Source: Natronohydrobacter sp.
Lineage (GTDB): Bacteria; Pseudomonadota; Alphaproteobacteria; Rhodobacterales; Rhodobacteraceae
Direction of reading: 5' to 3'
Assembly (NCBI GenBank): GCA_007118445.1
Contig: SKRP01000305.1
Location: 1-18,033 of the forward strand
DNA length: 18,033 nucleotides
Of the stretch, positions 6,824-14,297 are shown one piece after another. A program made the translations under genes and the position numbers. Position 1 is the stretch's first letter; each line of letters opens with the position of its first letter. The notes below the pieces were generated by a model. It did not search any database, was not told where the DNA came from, and saw only the letters and a list, made by a program, of their open reading frames with translations.

Positions 6824-7282
6824 TCAACTGGCTTCTTCGCGGTATTCCTGATGACAGGCCTGGCAGGTACCAGCGGTCGGACCAAAGGCACCCTGCATCG
6901 TGTCCAGACCCTGACCGGCGGCCCCTTGCAGCGTTTCGGCCGCGTCCTGCAGCGCCACGAATTTGGCGACGAAATCATCAAGATTGTCCCAGATCTCGGG
7001 TTTGGCGCGGGTGCCATCGATGCTCATCGAATCCGTGCCCTCGGGCCAGAGACGGGACTGGTCATGACGGGTCAGGTGGAACAAGTTGTCTGCGGCTGTC
7101 TGCGCCAGATCGGCGTCATAGTCGATACGACCCTGGGCCATGCTGCCCAAGACGCCGAAGTTATGGACGAAAAGCTTGAACTGGCCCTGCCGCGTTTCGA
7201 CCGCAGGATCATTATCGGCCATGGCCGGGAAAGCGATGGCCGCGCCAAGCGCAAGACTACCCAAGAGACGTTTGAAAGACAT
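6824..7282 (-). CDS. cycF: Cytochrome c'/c556/c554-type periplasmic cytochrome (CycF-like)
   Basis: A 152-aa cytochrome of the four-helix c' family (PF01322 type). It has a signal peptide with a likely cut after AMA at residue 22 and a single C-terminal heme site CQACH at 140-144, as the family requires. It should be a soluble periplasmic electron carrier. In Rhodobacter sphaeroides cycF encodes cytochrome c554 of this fold and is followed by the diheme cycG, exactly the order here, so the symbol rests on both fold and context. Other c' members bind NO, so function cannot be fixed from sequence alone. The start has AGGGAG about 9 bases upstream. Upstream lies hpt, 83 bp away, with a possible promoter between. 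Confidence 0.88.
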   Translation of the reverse strand: MSFKRLLGSLALGAAIAFPAMADNDPAVETRQGQFKLFVHNFGVLGSMAQGRIDYDADLAQTAADNLFHLTRHDQSRLWPEGTDSMSIDGTRAKPEIWDNLDDFVAKFVALQDAAETLQGAAGQGLDTMQGAFGPTAGTCQACHQEYREEAS

Positions 7283-7312
7283 TATTTCCGCTCCCTGTTG
7301 ATGCGTTATCTG

Positions 7313-7340
7313 ATGGTAAGCCGTTCCTGCGACAGATCAA
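7313..7340 (-). promoter_or_regulatory. Possible sigma-70-type promoter for the cytochrome operon
   Basis: On the minus strand TTGATC (7340-7335) is followed after 16 bases by TACCAT (7318-7313), each matching four of six consensus positions. It is placed about 30 bp before the start codon of the c'-type cytochrome. The match is modest and could be chance. Confidence 0.22.
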
Positions 7341-7365
7341 CCGTTTCAATGCCTGTGCAGTGGGG

Positions 7366-7902
7366 TCATGTGAAGCGCACCTTGCCGATGAAGGGCAGGT
7401 TGCGGTTTCTTTGGGCATAATCGATGCCATAGCCCACGACAAATTCATCGGGGATCTCGAATCCGGTCCAGGTGGCCTTGATCTCGACTTCACGGCGCGA
7501 AGGTTTGTCGAGCAGGGCGCAGACTTCCAGCCGCGCGGGGTTGCGCGCGAGCAGCAATTGCAGGACATGGCTGAGCGTGAAGCCGGTATCGACGATATCC
7601 TCGACCACCAGTACATCGCGGCCCTCGATCTTGCCCGAGAGATCCTTGAGGATGCGCACTTCGCGCGAACTGGTCGTGCTGTTGCCATAGCTTGACGCTT
7701 CGAGAAAATCGACTTCGACCGGCAGGTCGATTTCGCGCACCAGATCGGCGATGAAGACGAAAGAGCCGCGCAAAAGCCCCACCACAACGAGCTTTTCCGT
7801 GCCCTGAAAACTGCGCGATATCTCTTCGGCCAGTTCCTCGACCCGCGCGGCGATTTGCTTGGCAGAGATCATCTGGTCGATGACATAGGCTGGCTGCGTC
7901 AT
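7366..7902 (-). CDS. hpt: Hypoxanthine(-guanine) phosphoribosyltransferase
   Basis: Purine salvage enzyme that joins hypoxanthine or guanine to PRPP, releasing IMP or GMP. The 178-aa type I phosphoribosyltransferase has the PRPP-binding motif VLVVEDIVDTGFTL at 97-110, the flexible-loop SYGNSTTSSR at 71-80, the GLLRGSFVFIADL segment and the purine-contact region EFVVGYGIDY. The start at 7902 is set by the conserved N-terminus (MTQPAYVIDQMISAKQI) and AAGGGGC upstream; a longer frame to 7968 overlaps the divergent gene. It may be the first gene of a minus-strand unit with the cytochromes, though an own promoter for those is possible. Confidence 0.95.
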   Translation of the reverse strand: MTQPAYVIDQMISAKQIAARVEELAEEISRSFQGTEKLVVVGLLRGSFVFIADLVREIDLPVEVDFLEASSYGNSTTSSREVRILKDLSGKIEGRDVLVVEDIVDTGFTLSHVLQLLLARNPARLEVCALLDKPSRREVEIKATWTGFEIPDEFVVGYGIDYAQRNRNLPFIGKVRFT

Positions 7903-7966
7903 AACTGCCCCTTGATTTTTCGGTCCGACTTTAGGACATGGACGCGGATCAGGACAAGAGCAGACC

Positions 7967-8410
7967 ATGCCACAGCACAGCGAACATCGCCATATGCCCT
8001 ATGAGGCGCAACAGATATTCGATCTGGTGGCCGATGTTGCGCGCTACCCGGAATTTCTGCCCTGGACCGCTGCCGCGCGAATCCGGTCGCGCAAGCCGAT
8101 TGCGGGGGGCGAGGAGATCGAGGCCGATCTGGTGATTTCCTTCAAGGTGTTTCGCGAGCGGTTCGGGTCGCGCGTGCAGCTTTACCCCGAGGCGGGCAAG
8201 ATCGACACCGCCTATCTGGATGGTCCGTTCAAGTACATGATCTCGCATTGGCAGGTGCAGCCCTCTGAAGGCGGCTGCGTTGTGGATTTCTCGGTCGATT
8301 TCGAGTTCCGCAATCCGGTGTTGCAAAGGCTGATCGGGGTGGTGTTCGATCAGGCGATGCGCCGCGTCGTGGGGGCGTTCGAGGCGCGGGCGAAGGCGCT
8401 TTACGGATGA
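7967..8410 (+). CDS. RatA/COQ10-like SRPBCC protein
   Basis: A 147-aa START/SRPBCC-fold protein of the RatA/COQ10 family (polyketide cyclase/dehydrase Pfam group). The visible family pattern is PYEAQQIFDLVADVARYPEFLPW, then ADLVISFKVFRERFGSRV, LDGPFKYMISHWQVQP, VDFSVDFEFRNPVLQRLIG and a C-terminal helix VFDQAMRRVVGAFEARA. COQ10 homologues bind ubiquinone and help its delivery to the respiratory chain; E. coli RatA was described as a ribosome-association toxin. No antitoxin partner (RatB) is adjacent, so the quinone role is more likely. It is divergent from hpt with 64 bp between them. An AGGA about 13 bases upstream is a loose ribosome binding site. Confidence 0.9.
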   Translation: MPQHSEHRHMPYEAQQIFDLVADVARYPEFLPWTAAARIRSRKPIAGGEEIEADLVISFKVFRERFGSRVQLYPEAGKIDTAYLDGPFKYMISHWQVQPSEGGCVVDFSVDFEFRNPVLQRLIGVVFDQAMRRVVGAFEARAKALYG

Positions 8411-8417
8411 GGTGCTG

Positions 8418-8446
8418 GTAAGGTGCGTGCTGAGCACGCACCTTAC
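8418..8446. repeat. Palindromic repeat, copy 1 (14-bp arms)
   Basis: GTAAGGTGCGTGCT at 8418-8431 and its exact complement AGCACGCACCTTAC at 8433-8446 flank a single G. The stop codon of the minus-strand gene pncC (8445-8443) lies inside the right arm, and the ratA-like stop is just before the left arm, so it sits between convergent genes. A near-identical element occurs at 15009-15038. No T-run follows on either side. It is best described as a REP-like element that may also end transcripts. Confidence 0.7.
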
Positions 8447-8919
8447 GCGCGGTCGCGCTCAAGGGCCGCGGCGATGAGCGTCAGGGCATGGGAAACTGTC
8501 GCCGCCCGCACCCCGGCACGGCCAAGCGGACCAAATTCCACGGTTTCGGTCTCTGTATGTTCGCGGGTTGCGATGCCGAAACAGACACGGCCCTCGGGCT
8601 TGTGCTCTGACCCGCCCGGTCCTGCGATGCCAGTGACAGCAACAGTGATCGTCGCCTGCGACCGCGCCAGTGCCCCAGTTGCCATCTCGTGCGCGACCTG
8701 TTCAGAGACGGCGCCATGCGCGGCCAGTGTTTCGGGCCGCACGCCCAGCATCCCGGTCTTGGCCGCGTTGGAATAGGTCACGAAACCGCATTCAACCACA
8801 GCCGAAGACCCGGCGATATCAGTCAGCGCGGCTATGATCATGCCGCCGGTGCAACTTTCAGCGGTCGCGATGCGGGCTCCTGCGGCGCGGGCAAGGGCCA
8901 GAAGATCAGCGGGGCTCAT
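8443..8919 (-). CDS. pncC: CinA C-terminal-domain protein, nicotinamide-nucleotide amidohydrolase
   Basis: A 158-aa stand-alone CinA C-terminal domain (PncC). The family converts NMN to nicotinate mononucleotide and ammonia in the pyridine nucleotide cycle. The active-site segment AESCTGG is at 20-26, followed by FVTYSNAAKTGMLGV, the AHGAVSEQVA stretch and VTGIAGPGGSEHKPEGRVCFGI, all family signatures. No N-terminal MoCF-like CinA domain is present, which is normal for PncC. Its ATG overlaps the pgpA stop by ATGA, so it is translated as the last gene of ispDF-pgpA-pncC. Its stop codon lies inside a palindromic repeat. Confidence 0.93.
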   Translation of the reverse strand: MSPADLLALARAAGARIATAESCTGGMIIAALTDIAGSSAVVECGFVTYSNAAKTGMLGVRPETLAAHGAVSEQVAHEMATGALARSQATITVAVTGIAGPGGSEHKPEGRVCFGIATREHTETETVEFGPLGRAGVRAATVSHALTLIAAALERDRA

Positions 8920-9413
8920 GCGCCCATGATCCCATGCGCCACGACGGCGGCGACGGCCACGACCATTGCGGCAAGCGCACCGGCGATGATGTCATCAAGC
9001 ATGACGCCAAGCGGCGTGTGCATCCGGTCGGCCAGCCCCACTGGCCCCGGTTTCCAGATGTCGAAGGCGCGAAAGGCCAGAAACGCCACCACCCAGCCCG
9101 GCCAGAGTGCGGTGACCGGCACACCCTGCATCGCAGCACCAAGAGACACGGGCCAGAGGGCGAGCCATTGGCCCGCCACTTCGTCAATGACGATTTCTGA
9201 CGGGTCAGGGTCGGCAAGGCCACGGGTTTCCTGAATCGTCGCCCACCAGCCGATCAGAAAGACCAGCACAGTCGCGAGCGCCAGAAGTGCAAAGCCGCCG
9301 ATCTGGTGAATGGCCCAAGCGGCGGGCAGGGCAGCGAGCGAGCCCCAGGTGCCCGGGGCCGGGCGCAACAGGCCCGCGCCGAAGAAAGTGGTGATGATAC
9401 GGGTCGGGGTCAT
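8916..9413 (-). CDS. pgpA: Phosphatidylglycerophosphatase A
   Basis: Removes the phosphate of phosphatidylglycerol phosphate to give phosphatidylglycerol at the inner membrane. The 165-aa protein has the family's N-terminal TFFGAGLLRPAPGTWGSLAALP segment, the acidic EIVIDEVAGQW motif at about 73-83 and the C-terminal PLGVMLDDIIAG motif, whose aspartates are needed for catalysis in the family. Four hydrophobic stretches are visible. It overlaps ispDF upstream and pncC downstream by ATGA at each end, indicating translational coupling. Length is typical. Confidence 0.93.
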   Translation of the reverse strand: MTPTRIITTFFGAGLLRPAPGTWGSLAALPAAWAIHQIGGFALLALATVLVFLIGWWATIQETRGLADPDPSEIVIDEVAGQWLALWPVSLGAAMQGVPVTALWPGWVVAFLAFRAFDIWKPGPVGLADRMHTPLGVMLDDIIAGALAAMVVAVAAVVAHGIMGA

Positions 9414-10573
9414 GCGTCAACCTCGCGGATCAGGCAGGCAGTGGCAAGGGCAGCGATGCCCTCTTCGCGCCCGGTGAAGCCGAGCCGTTCGGAAGTGGTG
9501 GCCTTGACCGAGACGCGCGTCAGATCCAGCCCCGTGATTTCCGACAGTTTTTCCTGCATCGCTGCCGCATGGGGGCCGATCTTGGGGCGCTCGCAGACCA
9601 GCGTCACATCGCAATTGCTGATACGAAACCCCATGCTGGCGGCCAGATCGACCGCGTGGCGCAGGAAGATATGGCTGGCCGCCCCTTTCCATTGCGGGTC
9701 ACTGGGCGGGAAATGCCGACCGATATCGCCTTGCGCCAGCGCGCCATAGATCGCGTCGGTCAGCGCGTGCATCCCGACATCGGCGTCGGAATGGCCCTGC
9801 AGCGCGCGGTCATGCGGCACGAGCACGCCGCAGAGCCAGCAGCCCTCGCCAGCGGTGAAACGGTGCACGTCATAGCCATTACCAAGGCGGATATCCATGT
9901 TCTGCGGTCCTGTTCCGGCCCCGATCAACCGTGCGGCGCGCGCGAAATCGGGGGCATAGGTGAGTTTGAAATTATCCTCGCAACCCGGCGTGATCGCAAC
10001 GCTGATCCCGGCGGCGCGGGCGATTTCCACGTCATCGGCGGCGGGGCCGGAATGGGCGCGATGGGCGTTGAGGATGGCGGCGAAGTGAAAGCCCTGCGGG
10101 GTCTGGGCGCGGTACAGCCCGTCGCGGGGGGCTGTGTCCTGCACGAGGCCGTCCTGCCCGCGCCAGAGCGCGTCGATGACGGGCAGGGCGGGTGCCGCGC
10201 CCTCACTGTCCTGAAGCGCGGTGATCACGCCCGCGATCACCGCGCGGCTGACCAGCGGGCGTGCGCCGTCATGGATGAGCACCAGATCGGGCGGGCTGTC
10301 GCTGAGCGCCTCTAGTGCGGCCCGGACCGAGGCCGCACGGTCGGCCCCGCCCGTCACGGCGATTTCACCGGGGCGTAGCAGCGCCTCGGCCTGCGCGCGG
10401 TCCTCGGGATGGATGGCCAGCACCAGCCGCGCGATCCCGGCCTTGCGAAACGCGTCCAGTGTCCAGGCCAGAACCGGGCGACCGGCAAGCCTGCGCCATT
10501 GTTTCGGCCCGCCCGGCCCGGCGCGGGTGCCGCGCCCTGCGGCCACGATGATTGCGGCAAGTCTCTCGGTCAT
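9410..10573 (-). CDS. ispDF: Bifunctional IspD/IspF of the MEP isoprenoid pathway
   Basis: Two non-consecutive steps of the MEP pathway in one 387-aa protein. IspD (about 1-225) makes CDP-methylerythritol; it shows the nucleotide-binding AAGRGTR at 11-17 and HDGARPL at 101-107. IspF (226-387, beginning MDIRLGNGYDVHRF) makes the cyclic diphosphate. It has metal ligands in GYDVH (Asp235, His237) and His269 of the GMHALTDA segment, plus the C-terminal VKATTSERLGFTGREEGIAA. The fusion is common in alphaproteobacteria and some epsilonproteobacteria, so it is not an assembly artefact. Its stop overlaps the pgpA start (ATGA). It is divergent from dusB, with 170 bp between them. Confidence 0.97.
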   Translation of the reverse strand: MTERLAAIIVAAGRGTRAGPGGPKQWRRLAGRPVLAWTLDAFRKAGIARLVLAIHPEDRAQAEALLRPGEIAVTGGADRAASVRAALEALSDSPPDLVLIHDGARPLVSRAVIAGVITALQDSEGAAPALPVIDALWRGQDGLVQDTAPRDGLYRAQTPQGFHFAAILNAHRAHSGPAADDVEIARAAGISVAITPGCEDNFKLTYAPDFARAARLIGAGTGPQNMDIRLGNGYDVHRFTAGEGCWLCGVLVPHDRALQGHSDADVGMHALTDAIYGALAQGDIGRHFPPSDPQWKGAASHIFLRHAVDLAASMGFRISNCDVTLVCERPKIGPHAAAMQEKLSEITGLDLTRVSVKATTSERLGFTGREEGIAALATACLIREVDA

Positions 10574-10743
10574 GCGCCCCTCGGCTTTTCCTGCGCCAGC
10601 TATAGGCCGAAGCGGGGCGTGCTGACAATCCGCGCGACCATTCGAAAATTATGCACAAAAAATAATCAGATGATGAAATTCGCGTCAGCGCTTTGCCGAA
10701 GGCATTTGCGCTGGCAGGTGTGGCAGACTAGGACGAAGGCAAG
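10574..10743. promoter_or_regulatory. Divergent intergenic region ispDF/dusB
   Basis: This 170-bp region must hold promoters for the ispDF-pgpA-pncC unit and for dusB-ntrB-ntrC. An A-rich stretch (ATGCACAAAAAATAATC) lies near 10651-10668. TGGCAGGTGTGGCAG at about 10711 resembles a sigma-54 promoter but has the wrong spacing. I cannot assign confident elements. Confidence 0.45.
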
Positions 10744-11781
10744 ATGATGATGGATAATCACATGCAGAATGACAGAAATCGCGCTTCGCAGGCAGGCCTG
10801 GAGCGGCTGGGGATTGCGCCGCCGGTTCTGTTGGCGCCGTTGGCGGGAATCACCGATCTGCCGTTTCGCCGCGTGGTGGCCGGGTTCGGGGCGGGGCTTG
10901 TCGTGTCCGAGATGGTGGCCAGTCAGGAAATGGTGCAGGCCAAGCCCTCGGTCCGGGCCAAGGCGCGGGCGGAGTTGGGATTGGGCGAGGCACGCACCTC
11001 GGTCCAGCTTGCCGGGCGCGAGGCGCATTGGATGGCAGAGGCCGCGCGCATGGTCGAGGCGGGCGGCGCGGAGATCATCGATATCAATATGGGCTGTCCT
11101 GCCAAGAAGGTGGTGGGCGGCATGTCGGGTTCGGCGCTGATGCGCGAGCCGGATCATGCGCTGCGGCTGATCGAGGCTGTGGTGGGCGCGGTCAAGCTGC
11201 CGGTGACGCTGAAAACCCGGCTGGGCTGGGATGAGGATTGCCTGAATGCAGCGCAGATCGCGCGGCGCGCGGCCGAGGCTGGCGTGCAGATGGTCACGAT
11301 CCACGGGCGCACGCGCTGCCAGTTCTACAAGGGTCGCGCTGACTGGGCTGCAATTGGCGATGTGGTGACTGCGGCCGGTATCCCGGTGATCGCCAATGGC
11401 GATATTGTCAACATTGACAGTGCGCGGGCGGCGCTGGCGCAATCCGGCGCGGCGGGGGTGATGATCGGGCGCGGCGCGCAGGGGCGGCCCTGGCTGCTGG
11501 CCGAAGTGGCGGCGGCGCTTTATGGCACATCTGCGCCCGAACGGCCCGAAGGCGCGGCGTTGGCAGAGCTGGTTTCCGCGCATTACGAGGCGATGCTGTC
11601 CTTCTATGGGCGCGATCTGGGCCTGAAGACTGCGCGCAAACATCTGGGCTGGTATGTCGCGGAAGCAGGCGGTGCGCCCGCGCTGCGCCACCGGCTGCTG
11701 ACATCGCGCGACCCTGCCGAAGTGCTGCGGATACTCCCCGAGGCGCTGGAGCCCTGCGCGGGTCTGGAGTGCGCTGCATGA
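10744..11781 (+). CDS. dusB: tRNA-dihydrouridine synthase B (NifR3)
   Basis: FMN-dependent enzyme that reduces uridine to dihydrouridine in tRNA. The 345-aa protein has the FMN-binding LLAPLAGITDLPFRR at 29-43, the catalytic-cysteine motif INMGCPAKKVVGG (Cys118), KLPVTLKTRLGWDE, TIHGRTRCQFYKG and the phosphate-binding IPVIANGDI followed by GVMIGRGAQGRPW. The gene was first named nifR3 in Rhodobacter capsulatus because it is the first gene of the operon with ntrB and ntrC, exactly the order here. Three consecutive ATG codons begin at 10744 after GAAGG; any could be used. Its stop overlaps the ntrB start by ATGA. Confidence 0.96.
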   Translation: MMMDNHMQNDRNRASQAGLERLGIAPPVLLAPLAGITDLPFRRVVAGFGAGLVVSEMVASQEMVQAKPSVRAKARAELGLGEARTSVQLAGREAHWMAEAARMVEAGGAEIIDINMGCPAKKVVGGMSGSALMREPDHALRLIEAVVGAVKLPVTLKTRLGWDEDCLNAAQIARRAAEAGVQMVTIHGRTRCQFYKGRADWAAIGDVVTAAGIPVIANGDIVNIDSARAALAQSGAAGVMIGRGAQGRPWLLAEVAAALYGTSAPERPEGAALAELVSAHYEAMLSFYGRDLGLKTARKHLGWYVAEAGGAPALRHRLLTSRDPAEVLRILPEALEPCAGLECAA

Positions 11782-12878
11782 CGCCACCAGTGACGGGTGC
11801 GATCTGGGCGGCCCTGCCCCTGCCGGCGCTGATGATCGGCGAACAAGCCGGGGCGGAATGCATCATCGATTGCAACCCGGCGGCGGAACAGTTCCTCAGC
11901 CTGTCCCGCCGGTCGGTTCTGGATCGGCCACTGGCGCAGATCGTCCAGATCGACGCGCCGATCGAGACGGCACTGGGGCGTTGCCGTGAAAACCGTGCGC
12001 CCGTCTTCATCAATGACGCGCCGGTGATGCTGGGCGAACGCTCTGGCGGGCATTGTGCGATCCATCTGGCGCTGATGGGGGACCGGCGCGATCTGGTGCT
12101 GATGCTGCTGACCCCGCGCGATATTGCGGGCAAGCTGGGCAAGGCCGATGGGATCCGCCATGCGGCGCGCTCGGCCATCGGCATGTCGCAGATGCTGGCG
12201 CATGAGATCAAGAACCCGCTCGCGGGGATCACCGGGGCGGCGCAGCTTCTGTCGATGGGGCTGTCGGGCGAGGATCGGGGGCTGACCGATCTGATCGTGG
12301 CCGAGACGCAGCGGATCGTGAAGCTGCTCGATCAGGTCGAGCAATTCGGCAACCAGCGCCCGCCCGATTGCCGGGCCGTGAATATCCATGATGTGCTGGA
12401 ACGCGCGCGGCGCTCGGCAGAGGTGGGCTTTGCCGCGCATATGCGGATTGTCGATGCCTATGACCCCTCGCTGCCGCCGGTCTGGGCGGATGGCGACCAG
12501 CTGTTGCAGGTGTTTCTGAACCTGTTGAAAAACGCGGCCCAGGCCAATCTGCTGGGCGGGCAGATCGAGCTGCGCAGCTTTTTCGAACAATCGCTGCGGC
12601 GTCGCGGTGCCAGCGGCAAGGATGTGGCGCTGCCCATCCATGTCGAGGTGATCGATGACGGTCCCGGCCTGCCGCCCGAGATTGCCGAGGAAGTGTTCGA
12701 CCCGTTTGTGTCGGGGCGCGAGAATGGCACTGGTCTGGGGCTGGCGCTGGTATCAAAGATCGTCGCGGCGCATGACGGCTGGATCACGGTCGAAAGCAAG
12801 CCGGGGCGGACGATGTTCCGCATCTCGCTGCCGCGTGCGCGCGATTTTGAAAAGCTTGACAGCAAGGAGAGGCCCTGA
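11778..12878 (+). CDS. ntrB: Nitrogen-regulation sensor histidine kinase NtrB
   Basis: Cytosolic kinase that phosphorylates or dephosphorylates NtrC in response to nitrogen status via PII. The 366-aa protein has an N-terminal PAS-like domain (about 10-115), the H-box MLAHEIKNPLAGI with phospho-acceptor His142, an N-box around Asn252 (LLKNAAQA), the G1 box DDGPG at 293-297 and G2 box NGTGLG at 316-321. There is no membrane segment, as expected. A GTG at 11769 extends the frame but the ATG at 11778 overlaps the dusB stop (ATGA) and starts MTPPVTGAIW. ntrC follows with TGATG overlap. Length is slightly above the E. coli protein. Confidence 0.95.
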   Translation: MTPPVTGAIWAALPLPALMIGEQAGAECIIDCNPAAEQFLSLSRRSVLDRPLAQIVQIDAPIETALGRCRENRAPVFINDAPVMLGERSGGHCAIHLALMGDRRDLVLMLLTPRDIAGKLGKADGIRHAARSAIGMSQMLAHEIKNPLAGITGAAQLLSMGLSGEDRGLTDLIVAETQRIVKLLDQVEQFGNQRPPDCRAVNIHDVLERARRSAEVGFAAHMRIVDAYDPSLPPVWADGDQLLQVFLNLLKNAAQANLLGGQIELRSFFEQSLRRRGASGKDVALPIHVEVIDDGPGLPPEIAEEVFDPFVSGRENGTGLGLALVSKIVAAHDGWITVESKPGRTMFRISLPRARDFEKLDSKERP

Positions 12879-14269
12879 TGGACGGAACAGTTCTGGTGGC
12901 TGATGATGACCGCACGATCCGCACAGTGCTGACCCAGGCGCTGACGCGGGCAGGGTGCAAGGTGCATGCGACCTCGAGTCTGACCACGCTGATGCGCTGG
13001 GTCGAGGAAGGGCGCGGCGATCTGGTGATTACCGATGTGATGATGCCCGATGGCAACGGGATCGAGATGATCCCCAAGATCAGCAAGGAGCGCCCCGACC
13101 TGCCGGTGATCGTGATTTCGGCGCAGAACACGATCATGACGGCGATTCAGGCCAATGAGGTTGATGCGCATGACTATCTGCCCAAGCCCTTCGATCTGCC
13201 TGACCTCTTGAAGCGCGCGGGCGCGGCGATGAAGAACCGGCGGCTGATCTCGGCGGCGGATGCGCCGCAACGCCCGACACCGGCACCGCGCGGCGACATG
13301 CTGAGCATGGAAAACATGCCGCTGGTCGGGCGCACGCCGGTCATGCAGGAACTGTACCGGCTGATCGCGCGGGTGATCAATTCCTCGATGCCTGTGCTGA
13401 TCATCGGCGAATCGGGCACTGGCAAGTCGCTGATCGCGCGCACCTTGCATGATCTGTCTGACCGGCGCAGCCAGCCTTTCGTGACCGCCACGGCCGAGGA
13501 TCTGCGCAGCTCGGACGGGGCGCAATCGCTGCTTTCGCGCGTGCGCGGCGGGACATTGCTGTTTGACGAGCTGACCGGCTATGAAACAGATGCGCAATTG
13601 CGCGCGGCGCGGCTTCTGGATGCGCTACCCGAGGACGGACCGCGGGTGATGGCGACCGCGCAGGGCAATCTGACCCGCGCGCTGGCCGAGGGCGGGCTGC
13701 GCGAGGATCTCTATTACCGGCTGGGCGGTGTGGTGCTGAATGTGCCCAGTCTGCGCGAGCGGATCGACGATCTGGAGCCGCTGGCAGAGCATTTTCTGGG
13801 GCAGGCGGCAGATGAGGGCGCGAGCCTGCGCACGCTCTCGGGCGAGGCGATGGAGCTTGTGCGCACCTATTCCTGGCCCGGCAATGTGCGCCAGTTGCAG
13901 AATACGCTGCGCCGGTTGAGCCTGACGCAGAGCGATCCGCTGATTGCGCGCGCCGAGATGGAAGCCGCATTGCAAAGCCAGCCCAGCGCGGCGGTCGTCG
14001 GTGAGAAATTCACCGATGAGAGCCTGTCCGAGGCCGTGGGGCGGCATTTGCGGCGTTATTTCGACCTGCATGGGCAGGATTTGCCGCCGCCGGGGCTGTA
14101 TGGCCGGATCCTGCGCGAGATGGAGAGCCCGCTGATCGAGATCGCGCTGGATGCGACCGGGGGCAATCAGGCGAAATGCGCCGATCTGCTGGGGATCAAC
14201 CGCAACACGCTGCGCAAGAAGATCACCGAGCTGGATATTTCCGTGTCGCGGCGGCGCAAGCTGACCTGA
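12878..14269 (+). CDS. ntrC: Nitrogen response regulator NtrC lacking the GAFTGA loop
   Basis: A 463-aa response regulator. The receiver domain (1-118) has acidic residues 9-11, phospho-acceptor Asp53 and Lys103. The AAA+ domain (about 147-370) has Walker A GESGTGKS at 177-184, Walker B GGTLLFDEL at 224-232, REDLYYRL and SWPGNVRQL at 332-340. The C-terminal Fis-type helix-turn-helix runs from about 420 to 451. The segment between Walker A and Walker B is about 18 residues shorter than I recall for enteric NtrC, and the sigma-54-contacting GAFTGA motif is absent; the stretch reads LRSSDGAQSLLSRVR instead. Rhodobacter capsulatus NtrC likewise lacks it and activates sigma-70 promoters, so the same is inferred here. 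AAGGAG gives a near-perfect ribosome binding site, and the start overlaps the ntrB stop by one base. Confidence 0.96.
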   Translation: MDGTVLVADDDRTIRTVLTQALTRAGCKVHATSSLTTLMRWVEEGRGDLVITDVMMPDGNGIEMIPKISKERPDLPVIVISAQNTIMTAIQANEVDAHDYLPKPFDLPDLLKRAGAAMKNRRLISAADAPQRPTPAPRGDMLSMENMPLVGRTPVMQELYRLIARVINSSMPVLIIGESGTGKSLIARTLHDLSDRRSQPFVTATAEDLRSSDGAQSLLSRVRGGTLLFDELTGYETDAQLRAARLLDALPEDGPRVMATAQGNLTRALAEGGLREDLYYRLGGVVLNVPSLRERIDDLEPLAEHFLGQAADEGASLRTLSGEAMELVRTYSWPGNVRQLQNTLRRLSLTQSDPLIARAEMEAALQSQPSAAVVGEKFTDESLSEAVGRHLRRYFDLHGQDLPPPGLYGRILREMESPLIEIALDATGGNQAKCADLLGINRNTLRKKITELDISVSRRRKLT

Positions 14270-14282
14270 CCCCAATGGGGTC
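14268..14282. terminator. Short hairpin at the end of ntrC
   Basis: GACCCC and GGGGTC flank AAT, giving a 6-bp stem that overlaps the ntrC stop codon. The next gene is convergent and ends 16 bases further on. No T-run follows, so a role in ending both transcripts is only possible. Confidence 0.3.
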
Positions 14283-14297
14283 GGGGCCGCGCCTGCG

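Noticed and set aside
7297..7315. FNR-type box (TTGAT-N4-ATCAA) upstream of the cytochrome genes
   Set aside because: TTGATGCGTTATCTG has the wrong spacing and lacks the second half-site.
7967..8410. RatA toxin of a RatAB toxin-antitoxin pair
   Set aside because: No ratB-like gene is adjacent, and alphaproteobacterial members of this family are more plausibly COQ10-type quinone-binding proteins.
9410..10573. ispD-ispF fusion as an unusual gene fusion or frameshift artefact
   Set aside because: Bifunctional IspDF is a well-known natural form in alphaproteobacteria, and both domains are intact.
10708..10728. TGGCAGGTGTGGCAG as a sigma-54 (-24/-12) promoter before dusB-ntrB-ntrC
   Set aside because: The GG to GC spacing is two bases too short and the -12 part lacks TTGC, so it does not meet the consensus. 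NtrC here also lacks GAFTGA.
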